A stretch of DNA of 64,000 bases, taken from the NCBI RefSeq assembly GCF_021530565.1, contig NZ_JAKGBI010000001.1, forward strand, positions 248,001 to 312,000, written 5' to 3'. This DNA comes from Pseudoalteromonas sp. SMS1. Its GTDB lineage: Bacteria > Pseudomonadota > Gammaproteobacteria > Enterobacterales > Alteromonadaceae. Position 1 is the first letter of the stretch; each line of letters opens with the position of its first letter. Of this stretch, positions 16,214-25,151 are shown piece by piece. The translations under genes were made by a program, and so were the position numbers. The notes below the pieces were generated by a model. The model did not search any database and had not been told where the DNA came from. It was given only the letters and a program-made list of their open reading frames with translations.

Positions 16214-18466
16214 TTATTGATTTACTGCAGATTTTAAGCGTTCATCCGATTTTTCATCCACGATTAAGTTTAAATCAAAATCAAACTCATCTACTCGTAT
16301 TGCTTTTTCACGTTTACGGTTGTAGTCGACCAGCTTAATGTACTCTTGCTCGTTTATGATGTTTGCAACAAATGCGTTGTTTAACGTTTCATCGAATGAA
16401 ACGCCCGCTCTAATCTCACGACGCTTAAGCGCTTTTTTCACTTTACTTAGCGACTCCAAGCACACCATCTTAGCTTTGTAAGCTTGTTCGTTAATATCAT
16501 GCCCATCACCTTGTGTTGGCTTCACAAGATGAGTCAACTGCTGCTTAAATGTGGTATCCATTTGTGCTGCCTTTGCTAACTCGCGGATCATATCATCGCT
16601 GATTTTTGGCATACGATAGCTAAAGTTAACGGTAGCAATACGCATAAAGCGGCGAGCAGCTTTACTTGGGAAGTTGTCCAAAAACTTATGCAGTGCTTCC
16701 TCAGCTTGGCCAAGCGCATAGCGCGTCGCGTAGTGGAAGTAAGGCGCAGCTTGAGCACGCTCACTGTCAGAAACTTTTTGTTCATAATAGCGTATCGACG
16801 CCATAGCCGCGTAAACAAAGCTCATAACATCACCTAACCGTGCAGATAGGAGCTCTGCCTGCTTGAGTTTTCCGCCCAATACTAGCAGTGAAAAATCAGC
16901 GTATACAGCAAGTTTCGCAGATAACTGCTGAGCTGCTTTTTCGTATTCTACAACTTCCGGTAACTTTGATTTACCAGAGGCCAAAAATGGGAATGCACCA
17001 AGTTTAAATGCTCTAAACCCATTACCGACACTGTATCCTATGGTCTTTCGTAGGATTTTATTAAACTCTTTGTCAGCCGATGGAGACTCACTGTGAATAG
17101 ACTCAACCATGCTTTGTAGATATGGGTGACAACGCATCACACCTTGACCAAAGATCATCAGGTTTCTAGTTAGAATATTTGCCCCTTCAACCGTAATTGC
17201 AATAGGTTGCGCTACATAGCCACTCGCTAACGTATTTTGTGGTCCATTTTGAATCGCTTTACCCGCCAAGATATCCATCGCTGAGTCTAAAACATCTCTG
17301 CCAAGTTCAGTCATATGATATTTCGCGATAGCTGTCACAACTGACGGCTTAAGACCCATACCTAGGCCCTCGGTCGTAAGTACTCTCATTGACTCTTGTA
17401 GGTATGCTTTACCTGCAATGTCAGCTAGCTTTTCTTGAATGCCTTCAAACTGTCCTATCGCAAGACCAAACTGCTCACGTACAGCGGCATATTCTGAAGC
17501 TGATTTAAGTGCAACTTGGCTGGTCGATACACCTAGCGCAGGCAGTGAAATCCCCCTACCCGCACCTAAACAACTCACGAGCATTTGCCATCCTCGGCCA
17601 ATGTTCTTCTGCCCACCAATGATAAAGTCCATCGGAATGAACACCTTATTTCCGCGTGTCGTGCCGTTGTAAAAACGGATCCCCATCGGATCGTGACGGT
17701 TTCCTAGCTCAACACCCGGGTGAGACTTTGGTATCAAAGCACATGTAATACCTAGAGACTCTTTCCCACCAAGTAGACCTTTAGGATCGAATACTTTAAA
17801 TGCTAAGCCCAAAACCGTAGCAATCGGTGCCAAAGTGATATATCGCTTGTCCCACGTGACTTCTAGACCAAGCACTTCTTTACCTTCGAACATGCCTTTT
17901 GTCACGATGCCTTGGTCTGGGATACCACCGGCGTCGGATCCTGCTTCAGGGCTCGTTAAAGCAAAACAAGGAATATCACGACCATTCGCGAGCCTTGGGA
18001 GGTAATGAGCCTGCTGCTCAGCTGTTCCGTAGTGCAACAATAGTTCGCCAGGACCCAGAGAGTTTGGAACCATAACGGTTACAGCCACAGCGGACGATTT
18101 TGTCGCAATAGTACCAACAATGGTTGAGTTTGCGTATGGACTAAACTCCAACCCGCCATATTGCTTTGGAATGATTAGTGAAAAGAATTTCTCTTTTTTC
18201 AAAAACTCTAAAATATGTTCTGGCAAATGCTTAGAATTTTGTATGTGGTTCTCGTCGATCATCGACATCAACGTCTTTACCGGCCCATCTAAAAACGCTT
18301 GCTCATCTGCCGACAACGTCGCCTCTGACACCGCTCTCAATGCGCCAAAATCTGGCTTTCCTTGATAGATAGAGCCTTCAAGCCAAACATCCCCTGCGTC
18401 TAACGCTTCTTGTTCTGTGATTGAAATGCTTGGCAAAATTTTTCTTAGCTGTGTTCTTAAACTCAT
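16214..18466 (-). CDS. fadE: Acyl-CoA dehydrogenase FadE (beta-oxidation)
   Basis: FadE catalyses the first step of fatty-acid beta-oxidation, using FAD. The 750-residue form has the acyl-CoA dehydrogenase core (CFALTSPEAGSDAG, GRGWQMLVSCLGAGRGI, YAAVREQFG, GANILTRNLMIFGQG) and the long FadE-specific C-terminal domain (DUF1974). I chose ATG 18466: a FadR-like operator lies just upstream at 18471-18487, and MSLRTQLRKILPSIS aligns with the E. coli FadE region before DAGDVW. A 788-residue reading from ATG 18580 would place that operator inside the gene; E. coli FadE has an N-terminal membrane segment, so the longer form is not excluded. Confidence 0.92.
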   Translation of the reverse strand: MSLRTQLRKILPSISITEQEALDAGDVWLEGSIYQGKPDFGALRAVSEATLSADEQAFLDGPVKTLMSMIDENHIQNSKHLPEHILEFLKKEKFFSLIIPKQYGGLEFSPYANSTIVGTIATKSSAVAVTVMVPNSLGPGELLLHYGTAEQQAHYLPRLANGRDIPCFALTSPEAGSDAGGIPDQGIVTKGMFEGKEVLGLEVTWDKRYITLAPIATVLGLAFKVFDPKGLLGGKESLGITCALIPKSHPGVELGNRHDPMGIRFYNGTTRGNKVFIPMDFIIGGQKNIGRGWQMLVSCLGAGRGISLPALGVSTSQVALKSASEYAAVREQFGLAIGQFEGIQEKLADIAGKAYLQESMRVLTTEGLGMGLKPSVVTAIAKYHMTELGRDVLDSAMDILAGKAIQNGPQNTLASGYVAQPIAITVEGANILTRNLMIFGQGVMRCHPYLQSMVESIHSESPSADKEFNKILRKTIGYSVGNGFRAFKLGAFPFLASGKSKLPEVVEYEKAAQQLSAKLAVYADFSLLVLGGKLKQAELLSARLGDVMSFVYAAMASIRYYEQKVSDSERAQAAPYFHYATRYALGQAEEALHKFLDNFPSKAARRFMRIATVNFSYRMPKISDDMIRELAKAAQMDTTFKQQLTHLVKPTQGDGHDINEQAYKAKMVCLESLSKVKKALKRREIRAGVSFDETLNNAFVANIINEQEYIKLVDYNRKREKAIRVDEFDFDLNLIVDEKSDERLKSAVNQ

Positions 18467-18470
18467 AATA

Positions 18471-18487
18471 AACTCATCCGACCAGAT
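18471..18487 (-). promoter_or_regulatory. FadR-like operator of fadE
   Basis: On the minus strand ATCTGGTCGGATGAGTT matches the FadR consensus AACTGGTCNGACCAGTT at 13 of the 16 defined positions. It sits between a TATATCT -10-like element and the fadE ATG at 18466. FadR represses fad genes until long-chain acyl-CoA is present; that role here is inferred. Confidence 0.6.
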
Positions 18488-18678
18488 AGATATACCTACA
18501 TTACGGCATAAAAAAAGAATTAGATCAATTGCTCCAATGAAAAAATTAACGATATTTTTACTGATTTTGTGTAAGCACATGGAAAAGTTGCTAAGTATTA
18601 ATAGCTTACACGTGTACGCTGAAATAATTTATTTTGGAAACTTTTCGTTTGAAAAACCCTGAATTTAGACGCTTTGGG

Positions 18679-19137
18679 CTAAAATTTAGCGAGTGTCGCT
18701 TTTGTGATGTGGATGAGTGTCTCTGGACAAATCGATATCTCTAACCCTCTGCGTCCGCCACTCACATAAATATTTTGGTAGTTTTTCGCCGTTTCGTGAA
18801 GCACAACTGGTATGTGTTTCTTATGAGCGAAAGGGCTAATGCCACCTAGCAGGTAACCTGTGGCTGCTTGCGCTCTTTTTGTGTCGGCCATCTGAGCTTT
18901 TTTGCCAGAAATCGACTTAGCAAAACACTTTAAGTCAACTTGTTGACTCGCTGGTGTTATTCCGATGTAAAGCTCGCCGTCGACATCAATCACCAGTGTT
19001 TTAAACACTTGCTGCTCTTCTAAGGTAAGTTTCAACGCCGCTTCTTGGGCATAATTTGTTGTGTTAGGATCGTGTTTGAACTTTAACACTTCAAATTTCA
19101 CTTTGCGTTTTTTTAGTAAATTTATGGCTGGAGTCAT
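18679..19137 (-). CDS. ybaK: Cys-tRNA(Pro)/aminoacyl-tRNA deacylase YbaK (EbsC)
   Basis: The 152-residue protein is a YbaK/ProX-type editing enzyme: it hydrolyses Cys mischarged on tRNA-Pro. Typical segments are the HDPNTTNYAQEAA start, FKTLVIDVDGELYIGITPA, the catalytic Lys region and GYLLGGISPFAHKK with the conserved GGISP loop, then the SGGRRGLEI end. The ATG at 19137 has AAGGAG six bases upstream; the longer 161-residue reading has no such site. The gene lies upstream of fadE on the same strand, 212 bases away, with no clear functional link. Confidence 0.93.
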   Translation of the reverse strand: MTPAINLLKKRKVKFEVLKFKHDPNTTNYAQEAALKLTLEEQQVFKTLVIDVDGELYIGITPASQQVDLKCFAKSISGKKAQMADTKRAQAATGYLLGGISPFAHKKHIPVVLHETAKNYQNIYVSGGRRGLEISICPETLIHITKATLAKF

Positions 19138-19404
19138 AGCATCTCCTTGATAAAATGGACACAAATGAGCACGATGAAACTTGCCACTGTGGTTACTTCA
19201 TCGGCGCGCCGACCATTTGTCGAATAACACATTTTCTAATCAAAAAATAAACCTCAGTTTATACTAAATTATGCTCGACAATATAGGATTGTCTACTAAA
19301 GTAGTATATACCGGCAAACGCTTATTGAAGCCGCTACACATCTGGGCTTGAGGCAAGTTGCGTTCCTGCTTCAAAAGCATCGTAAGCCGAGCGAGAAAGG
19401 TAAC

Positions 19405-19626
19405 ATGAGTGTTCAAGTTGTAAAAGCAGTAAGCATGACAACGTGTGCATGTTTATTGGTGGTTTTTTTAAGTAACGAGTACAACTTCTGGCTTGACCGA
19501 TTAGCATGTAATGAGAAGTGTGAAGTCTTAGGGTGTCACTCAGGAACACTGATTTCAGGAGAAGACCGATCGGACCTACTGTGCCGATGCAACGACGATA
19601 TGGATTATCTCGTAATATTAGACTGA
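19405..19626 (+). CDS. Small membrane-anchored Cys-rich protein, unknown
   Basis: The 73-residue protein starts at ATG 19405, with AAAGG six bases upstream; a 92-residue reading from 19348 lacks a site. One hydrophobic helix (about 9-24) is followed by a tail with six cysteines (C-x3-C-x4-C ... C-x-C), which would form disulfides if exported. No known family. It faces dnaJ and shares its terminator. Real but poorly supported: only start-site quality, the anchor and the ordered cysteines argue for it. Confidence 0.5.
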   Translation: MSVQVVKAVSMTTCACLLVVFLSNEYNFWLDRLACNEKCEVLGCHSGTLISGEDRSDLLCRCNDDMDYLVILD

Positions 19627-19631
19627 GAGGT

Positions 19632-19656
19632 AAAACGGCGCCATTGGCGCCGTTTT
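19632..19656. terminator. Bidirectional terminator between small Cys-rich gene and dnaJ
   Basis: AAAACGGCGCC (19632-19642) pairs perfectly with GGCGCCGTTTT (19646-19656), loop ATT. The 11-bp G/C-rich stem follows the Cys-rich gene by five bases and precedes the end of dnaJ by ten. Confidence 0.8.
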
Positions 19657-19666
19657 GATATATTTT

Positions 19667-20809
19667 TTATTTGGTAAGGTCATCAAAGAACTTTTTAACA
19701 CCATCAAAAAAACCTTGAGCTTTAGGGCGATTCTTACTCGTGTCGCCACTCATGCTCTCTTCAAACTCACGTAGCAGCTCTCTCTGACGCTCATTAAGGT
19801 TAACAGGTGTCTCAATCACAACCTTACAAATCAAGTCACCCACAGAGCCACTGCGAACTGATTTAACCCCTTTGCCACGCATGCGGAACATCTTGCCAGT
19901 CTGGCTTTCTGAAGGAATTTTCAGATTTGCTCTGCCATCAAGTGTAGGCACTTCAATTTCACCCCCTAGTGCAGCGGTGGTGTAACTGATGGGTACTTCA
20001 CAGTACAAGTTGTTACCATCTCGAACAAAGATTGGGTGTTCACGCACACTAACCTGAACGTATAAGTCACCTGCAGGTGCACCGTGCATACCCGCTTCAC
20101 CCTCACCAGACAGCCTAATACGATCTCCCGTATCAACGCCCGCAGGGATCTTAACTGAAAGTGTCTTCGTCTTTTCAACTCGGCCCTGGCCATGGCATTT
20201 ATTACATGGATCAGAGATAACTTGCCCTGTACCTTGGCACGTTGGACATGTTTGCTGAACAGCAAAGAAACCTTGACGCATTTGTACTTGACCTGCGCCG
20301 TGACACGTTGTACACGTCTTAGGCTTAGAGCCAGCTTTAGCACCTGAACCATCGCAAGGTTCACAGCTAACCCATGTAGGTACTTTAATTTCGACATCTT
20401 TGCCTTTTACTGCTTCTTCAAGCGAAAGGTCTAGGCTGTATCTAAGATCAGCGCCGCGCTGCTGTCTCGATTGACGACGGCCACCGCCACCACCACCACC
20501 AAAAATATCACCGAATACGTCCCCGAAAATGTCGCCAAAGTCGGCTCCACCACCGAATCCGCCATGGCCTCCACCACCGTTTTGTTCAAACGCTGCATGG
20601 CCGTATTGATCATACATCTGGCGCTTTTGACTATCCGTTAGGATTTCGTAAGCTTCTTTTACTTCTTTGAATTTAGCTTCTAATGTTTCATCACCCGCGG
20701 TACGATCCGGATGATATTTCATTGCAAGGCGCTTATAAGCCTTTTTAATATCACGTTCACTGGCGTCTTTAGATACGCCTAATACTTCGTAATAATCACG
20801 TTTTGACAT
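19667..20809 (-). CDS. dnaJ: Chaperone protein DnaJ
   Basis: DnaJ (380 residues) delivers unfolded proteins to DnaK and stimulates its ATPase. It has the J domain with HPD at 33-35, a Gly/Phe-rich linker (about 75-115), four CxxCxGxG zinc repeats ([32 protein letters not shown]) and C-terminal substrate-binding domains. The start at 20809 ([11 protein letters not shown]) follows the family; the 389-residue reading has extra N-terminal residues without conservation. It is 121 bases downstream of dnaK, with a GC-rich hairpin between, probably in one heat-shock operon. Confidence 0.97.
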   Translation of the reverse strand: MSKRDYYEVLGVSKDASERDIKKAYKRLAMKYHPDRTAGDETLEAKFKEVKEAYEILTDSQKRQMYDQYGHAAFEQNGGGGHGGFGGGADFGDIFGDVFGDIFGGGGGGGRRQSRQQRGADLRYSLDLSLEEAVKGKDVEIKVPTWVSCEPCDGSGAKAGSKPKTCTTCHGAGQVQMRQGFFAVQQTCPTCQGTGQVISDPCNKCHGQGRVEKTKTLSVKIPAGVDTGDRIRLSGEGEAGMHGAPAGDLYVQVSVREHPIFVRDGNNLYCEVPISYTTAALGGEIEVPTLDGRANLKIPSESQTGKMFRMRGKGVKSVRSGSVGDLICKVVIETPVNLNERQRELLREFEESMSGDTSKNRPKAQGFFDGVKKFFDDLTK

Positions 20810-20884
20810 AGTTATCACACAACTCTTACAAGACAACTCTCAAGGGTTAAAACCCGATATATTGAGCCAAATTTTAAAAACACG

Positions 20885-20918
20885 AAGGGCGCGTCTGACG
20901 AAACCGCCGCGCGCCCTT
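20885..20918 (-). other. Hairpin between dnaK and dnaJ
   Basis: AAGGGCGCG (20885-20893) pairs with CGCGCCCTT (20910-20918). With a 16-base loop and no T-run it may be a partial attenuator or mRNA processing/stability element lowering dnaJ output relative to dnaK. Confidence 0.5.
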
Positions 20919-20930
20919 AACAGTCAACAA

Positions 20931-22853
20931 TTACTTGTTGTCTTTAACTTCTTCAAATTCAGCGTCAACTACATCGTCGTCTGCTTTAGCTGAACCTGAT
21001 TGAGCACCAGCCTCAGGACCTGCTTGCTGTGCTTGCGCATTAGCTTGTGCAATTTCCATTAGCTTTTGAGACTTTTCAGCAAGTGCTTGAGTCTTAGCAT
21101 CGATTTCTTCTTTGCTATCACCCTTAATAGCAGCTTCAAGCTCTGTTAGAGCACCTTCAATTGCTGATTTGTCTTCAGCTGGAAGTGCTTCGCCTGCTTC
21201 TTCTACTTGCTTACGAGTCGCATGTACAAGTGCGTCAGCTTGGTTACGCGCACCAACTAGCTCTTCAAACTTTTTATCTTCTTCAGCATTTGCTTCTGCA
21301 TCACGTACCATTTTTTCAACTTCATCGTCGCTTAAACCAGAAGAAGCTTGGATAGTGATTTTTTGCTCTTTACCAGTATCTTTGTCTTTTGCAGATACAT
21401 GTAAAATACCGTCAGCATCGACATCGAATGTTACTTCGATTTGCGGTGCACCACGTTGTGCAGGACGGATACCTTCAAGGTTGAATTGACCAAGAGACTT
21501 GTTATCAGTTGAGCGTTTACGCTCACCTTGAAGAACATGAATCGTTACTGCAGATTGATTATCTTCCGCTGTTGAGAATACCTGTGACTTCTTAGTTGGA
21601 ATAGTCGTGTTTTTCTCGATAAGCGCAGTCATCACCTGTCCCATAGTCTCAATACCTAGAGAAAGTGGGATTACGTCTAGAAGTAGTACATCTTTAACGT
21701 CACCAGATAGTACACCACCTTGAACTGCCGCACCCAGTGCAACCGCTTCGTCTGGGTTTACATCTTTACGTGCTTCTTTGCCGAAGAACTCTGCTACCTT
21801 AGTTTGTACTAATGGCATACGCGTTTGACCACCAACAAGGATGATGTCATTTACATCGCTCACTGATAAATCAGCATCAGCAAGTGCACGCTTCAACGGT
21901 TCGATTGACTGGTTTACAAGATCTTCAACAAGTGATTCTAACTTAGCACGTGTAAGTTTAACATTCATGTGCTTAGGACCAGTTGCATCAGCAGTTACGT
22001 AAGGAAGGTTAACTTCTGTTTGCTGTGCTGATGACAGTTCAATCTTCGCTGTTTCAGCAGCTTCTTTAACACGTTGCATCGCAAGTGGGTCAACCTTAAG
22101 GTCAATACCCTGCTCTTTTTTGAACTCTTCAACTAAGTAGTTGATAACACGGTTATCAAAGTCTTCACCACCTAGGTGAGTATCACCGTTAGTCGCTAGT
22201 ACCTCAAATGTGTGCTCGCCATCAACTTCATCGATCTCGATGATTGAGATATCAAAAGTACCACCACCAAGGTCATAAACCGCAACAACATTATCGCCTT
22301 GTTTCTTATCCATGCCGTAAGCAAGTGCAGCAGCTGTTGGCTCATTGATAATACGTTTAACGTCAAGACCCGCAATACGACCAGCATCTTTAGTTGCTTG
22401 ACGTTGTGAATCATTGAAATATGCTGGTACTGTGATTACAGCCTCTGTTACTTCCTCACCAAGGAAGTCTTCAGCTGTCTTTTTCATCTTTTTAAGTACT
22501 TCAGCAGAAATTTGTGGTGCAGCGCGTTTTTCACCGCGTACTTCAACCCATGCATCACCATTGTCAGCTTTAACAATGTTGAACGGCATGATGCTGATAT
22601 CTCGTTGTACTTCTTCGTCTTCGAAACGGCGACCGATAAGTCGCTTAATTGCATAAAGCGTATTTGTAGGGTTTGTAACCGCTTGACGCTTAGCCGGTTG
22701 ACCTACTAGTGTTTCGCCTTCTTCTGTAAATGCAATAATCGACGGGGTAGTACGATCGCCTTCAGCGTTTTCAATTACGCGCGTGTTCTCACCATCTAAT
22801 ACTGCTACACAAGAGTTAGTAGTACCTAAATCGATTCCAATAATTTTACCCAT
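20931..22853 (-). CDS. dnaK: Chaperone protein DnaK (Hsp70)
   Basis: DnaK (640 residues) is the ATP-driven Hsp70 chaperone. It starts [15 protein letters not shown], contains [25 protein letters not shown], the [11 protein letters not shown] linker end and a helical lid, and ends with the EEVKDNK-type tail found in Hsp70s. The ATG at 22853 has GGAGAAG upstream; the 22 extra residues in the longer reading are leader sequence next to a sigma-32-type promoter. The codon use suggests high expression. It is cotranscribed with dnaJ; grpE is not in this window. Confidence 0.98.
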   Translation of the reverse strand: MGKIIGIDLGTTNSCVAVLDGENTRVIENAEGDRTTPSIIAFTEEGETLVGQPAKRQAVTNPTNTLYAIKRLIGRRFEDEEVQRDISIMPFNIVKADNGDAWVEVRGEKRAAPQISAEVLKKMKKTAEDFLGEEVTEAVITVPAYFNDSQRQATKDAGRIAGLDVKRIINEPTAAALAYGMDKKQGDNVVAVYDLGGGTFDISIIEIDEVDGEHTFEVLATNGDTHLGGEDFDNRVINYLVEEFKKEQGIDLKVDPLAMQRVKEAAETAKIELSSAQQTEVNLPYVTADATGPKHMNVKLTRAKLESLVEDLVNQSIEPLKRALADADLSVSDVNDIILVGGQTRMPLVQTKVAEFFGKEARKDVNPDEAVALGAAVQGGVLSGDVKDVLLLDVIPLSLGIETMGQVMTALIEKNTTIPTKKSQVFSTAEDNQSAVTIHVLQGERKRSTDNKSLGQFNLEGIRPAQRGAPQIEVTFDVDADGILHVSAKDKDTGKEQKITIQASSGLSDDEVEKMVRDAEANAEEDKKFEELVGARNQADALVHATRKQVEEAGEALPAEDKSAIEGALTELEAAIKGDSKEEIDAKTQALAEKSQKLMEIAQANAQAQQAGPEAGAQSGSAKADDDVVDAEFEEVKDNK

Positions 22854-22903
22854 GTGAATCTTCTCCGACCTCAAAAAATTCGTTGTTCTGTTAGTTGAAT
22901 TGA

Positions 22904-22934
22904 TAGATAAGGGCGGCAATCTCTAATTCAACCT
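22904..22934 (-). promoter_or_regulatory. Sigma-32 (heat-shock) promoter of dnaK
   Basis: On the minus strand GGTTGAA is followed, 14-15 bases on, by CCCTTATCTA, close to the sigma-32 consensus CTTGAA and CCCCATNTA. Transcription would start near 22897, giving a leader of about 45 bases before the dnaK ATG. Confidence 0.7.
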
Positions 22935-23072
22935 TAAAGTCGAAAAAAATTTCATTTTTTTTCAATTTTTTTTATTTTTAGGATGAACAGAGCAAAAAGC
23001 AGACAAAATAACTGTATTTATTTGGTTAGAGTTTATATTCTAATTCGATAAATCTTCATATTTGGAAAAACA

Positions 23073-23882
23073 ATGGATTTTGATTCTCTTATTTCTTCCC
23101 AACAATTACAGGAAAACCCGTGTCAACTCACAGTACCTGAGACATGGAGCCAGGGCAGAACCGTGTTTGGTGGGCTCAGTGCTGCATTGATGATGAAACA
23201 TATGTACCTTCATATAAATGATAGTGAACGTAATATGCTCTCCTTTAGCTGCAACTTTGTAGCGCCGTTACTCGCACAGACTCCCTTTCATATTTCTACA
23301 AAAACGCTTCGTAGCGGTAAAAGTGTCACACAAGTTGAAACTACTATCACGCAAAATGATTCGGTGTGTTTAGTTTCTTTAGGTTGTTTCGGTGTTCACA
23401 GAAACTCCAAAATCAATGTTGCAACGATTGATACGCCGCAAAAGCTGAGTTCTGAAATCAATAACAAGCAAACTTTGAAGTATGTCGAAGGGCTGTTTCC
23501 AGCTTTTATTCAAAACATCGACCTAAATTTACAACATGGCGCAATGCCATTCAGTGGCGCTAACTGTACAGAAATCCATGGCTGGATGCGGTTTAAACAG
23601 CATAGTAAAAACACATTAAACGAATTACATGTGCTAGCGTTGGCCGATGCATGGCCTCCCACGTTGCTGCAATTGTGCGACGCCCCTTCTCCGGCAAGTA
23701 CCGTATCTTGGTATATTGAGTTTATTCAGCCACTCGCTTTAAAAGGCAGCCAATGGCTTGGATATCAGGTCTTAACACATCAAGCAAATGGAGGTTATGG
23801 CACAGAAGACGCTAAAATCTTCTCGCAATCTGGTGAATTACTCGCATTGAGTAGACAGACCGTTGCGGTGTTTGATAGTTGA
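23073..23882 (+). CDS. Acyl-CoA thioesterase-like protein (double hotdog)
   Basis: The 269-residue protein has the TesB-like layout of two hotdog domains: the start with WSQGRTVFGGLSAALMM (typical of the 4HBT_3 family), a middle SFSCNFVAPLLAQTPFHISTK and a second half with LADAWPPTLLQL and SWYIEFIQPLA. These proteins hydrolyse acyl-CoA. The catalytic Asp of TesB is probably the one in ALADAWPP. It is divergent from dnaK and precedes pqiABC by 63 bases, so it may be cotranscribed with pqiA, though promoter elements were not pinned down. Confidence 0.8.
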   Translation: MDFDSLISSQQLQENPCQLTVPETWSQGRTVFGGLSAALMMKHMYLHINDSERNMLSFSCNFVAPLLAQTPFHISTKTLRSGKSVTQVETTITQNDSVCLVSLGCFGVHRNSKINVATIDTPQKLSSEINNKQTLKYVEGLFPAFIQNIDLNLQHGAMPFSGANCTEIHGWMRFKQHSKNTLNELHVLALADAWPPTLLQLCDAPSPASTVSWYIEFIQPLALKGSQWLGYQVLTHQANGGYGTEDAKIFSQSGELLALSRQTVAVFDS

Positions 23883-23945
23883 TATTCTTTTGATGGTCAC
23901 TCACAATAGAAGACATCGTTTCTTGCATTTATACTTTGTTTAATT

Positions 23946-25151
23946 GTGATAGTAGCTTGTCAACATTGCGACCATCTTGTATCCATTGCACACATGGGCA
24001 AACAGCAGCGTGCTGTTTGTCCTCACTGTAGCAACGTATTAGCCCATTGTCGTGTAGACTATAATCAAAGCATTAACGCGTTTGGACTGTCTTCTATCCT
24101 GTTCCTTTTGGTCAGTTTGCACCCGCATTTCATCTCCTATGCACAGCACGGATTGAAGCAATCCATCAGTTTGATCGATGCCATTTCATTACTTGCTACG
24201 AATTTCAGCGCGCTGCTTGCGGGACTGCTGAGCTTTACCATTCTCGTTATGCCACTGGCCGCCTTATTGCTAATATTACTAGCTCACTCGCCATTGTGGC
24301 GACATTTAAATCCACACAACGCACGCATATTTGTCAGAGCACTCATGCTCTTAAAACCACTTAACCTTGCCGACATTTTTCTTGTCGCAGTATTAATCAG
24401 TGCATTTAAGCTCACTGAATTTGCAGAAATAGAAGTTGGACTGGGGTTTTGGGCCTATGTCTTGTTTGTATTATGCTTTATAGAAACCCTCTCTCTTTTA
24501 AGTAAAGAGCAACTTTGGGAGCGTGAACAACAAACGTTTTGCCCAGACGAAAAAACGTGTTCGCCGCGAGCCAAGCAACAAAATCTCAAGCAATGCCACG
24601 TTTGCGGTCAATTAAGCGACTCTACCCATTGTCCTAGATGTATGACCAAACTCAAATTTAGAAAAACAAACTCTTTGGCAAAGAGCACAGCTTGGATGGT
24701 TACCGCAATGGTCTTACTTATTCCCGCCTTAGCTTTACCCATTATGGACACTATCAATTTGGGGTTACATACCAAAGCAACAATTTACAGCGGCGTTGAA
24801 GTAATGTGGCATGCCGGTTCATACCCAGTTGCAATTCTTATCTTTGTCGCCAGTATTTGCATACCTATTATTAAAGGCGCTGCACTTTTCTATTTAGTGT
24901 ACCAAGTAAAGAAATGTACCCACCCTAAGTTAGCCAGTAAATTATATCGTGCCCTTGAATTTATGGGAAAGTGGTCGATGATAGATGTATTCGTCGTAAT
25001 TCTCTTGGTTTCTTTGGTGCAACTTGGTACTGTCTTAAGTGTTGAACCTCAATCTGGTATCGTGTTTTTTACTGCTATGGTCTTATGTCAAATAATCTCT
25101 GTTAACCACTTCGACCCGCGTTTACTTTGGGACAATCTAAAACAACAATGA
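23946..25151 (+). CDS. pqiA: PqiA-like membrane protein
   Basis: The 401-residue protein starts at GTG 23946. It has two zinc-ribbon modules (CQHC/CPHC near the start, CHVC/CPRC in the middle), each followed by four hydrophobic helices, the layout of PqiA/YebS. PqiA works with the MCE protein PqiB in a lipid-transport tunnel between inner and outer membranes. The stop overlaps the pqiB ATG by four bases (ATGA), so expression is coupled. The gene family is widespread in Gammaproteobacteria. Confidence 0.93.
   Translation: MIVACQHCDHLVSIAHMGKQQRAVCPHCSNVLAHCRVDYNQSINAFGLSSILFLLVSLHPHFISYAQHGLKQSISLIDAISLLATNFSALLAGLLSFTILVMPLAALLLILLAHSPLWRHLNPHNARIFVRALMLLKPLNLADIFLVAVLISAFKLTEFAEIEVGLGFWAYVLFVLCFIETLSLLSKEQLWEREQQTFCPDEKTCSPRAKQQNLKQCHVCGQLSDSTHCPRCMTKLKFRKTNSLAKSTAWMVTAMVLLIPALALPIMDTINLGLHTKATIYSGVEVMWHAGSYPVAILIFVASICIPIIKGAALFYLVYQVKKCTHPKLASKLYRALEFMGKWSMIDVFVVILLVSLVQLGTVLSVEPQSGIVFFTAMVLCQIISVNHFDPRLLWDNLKQQ

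Noticed and set aside
18466..18580. 38-residue N-terminal extension of fadE
   Set aside because: It would place the FadR-like operator inside the coding region; the sequence does not resemble the E. coli membrane part, but this is not fully excluded.
22854..22919. 22-residue extension of DnaK
   Set aside because: It starts between the sigma-32 promoter elements and has no counterpart in Hsp70 proteins.
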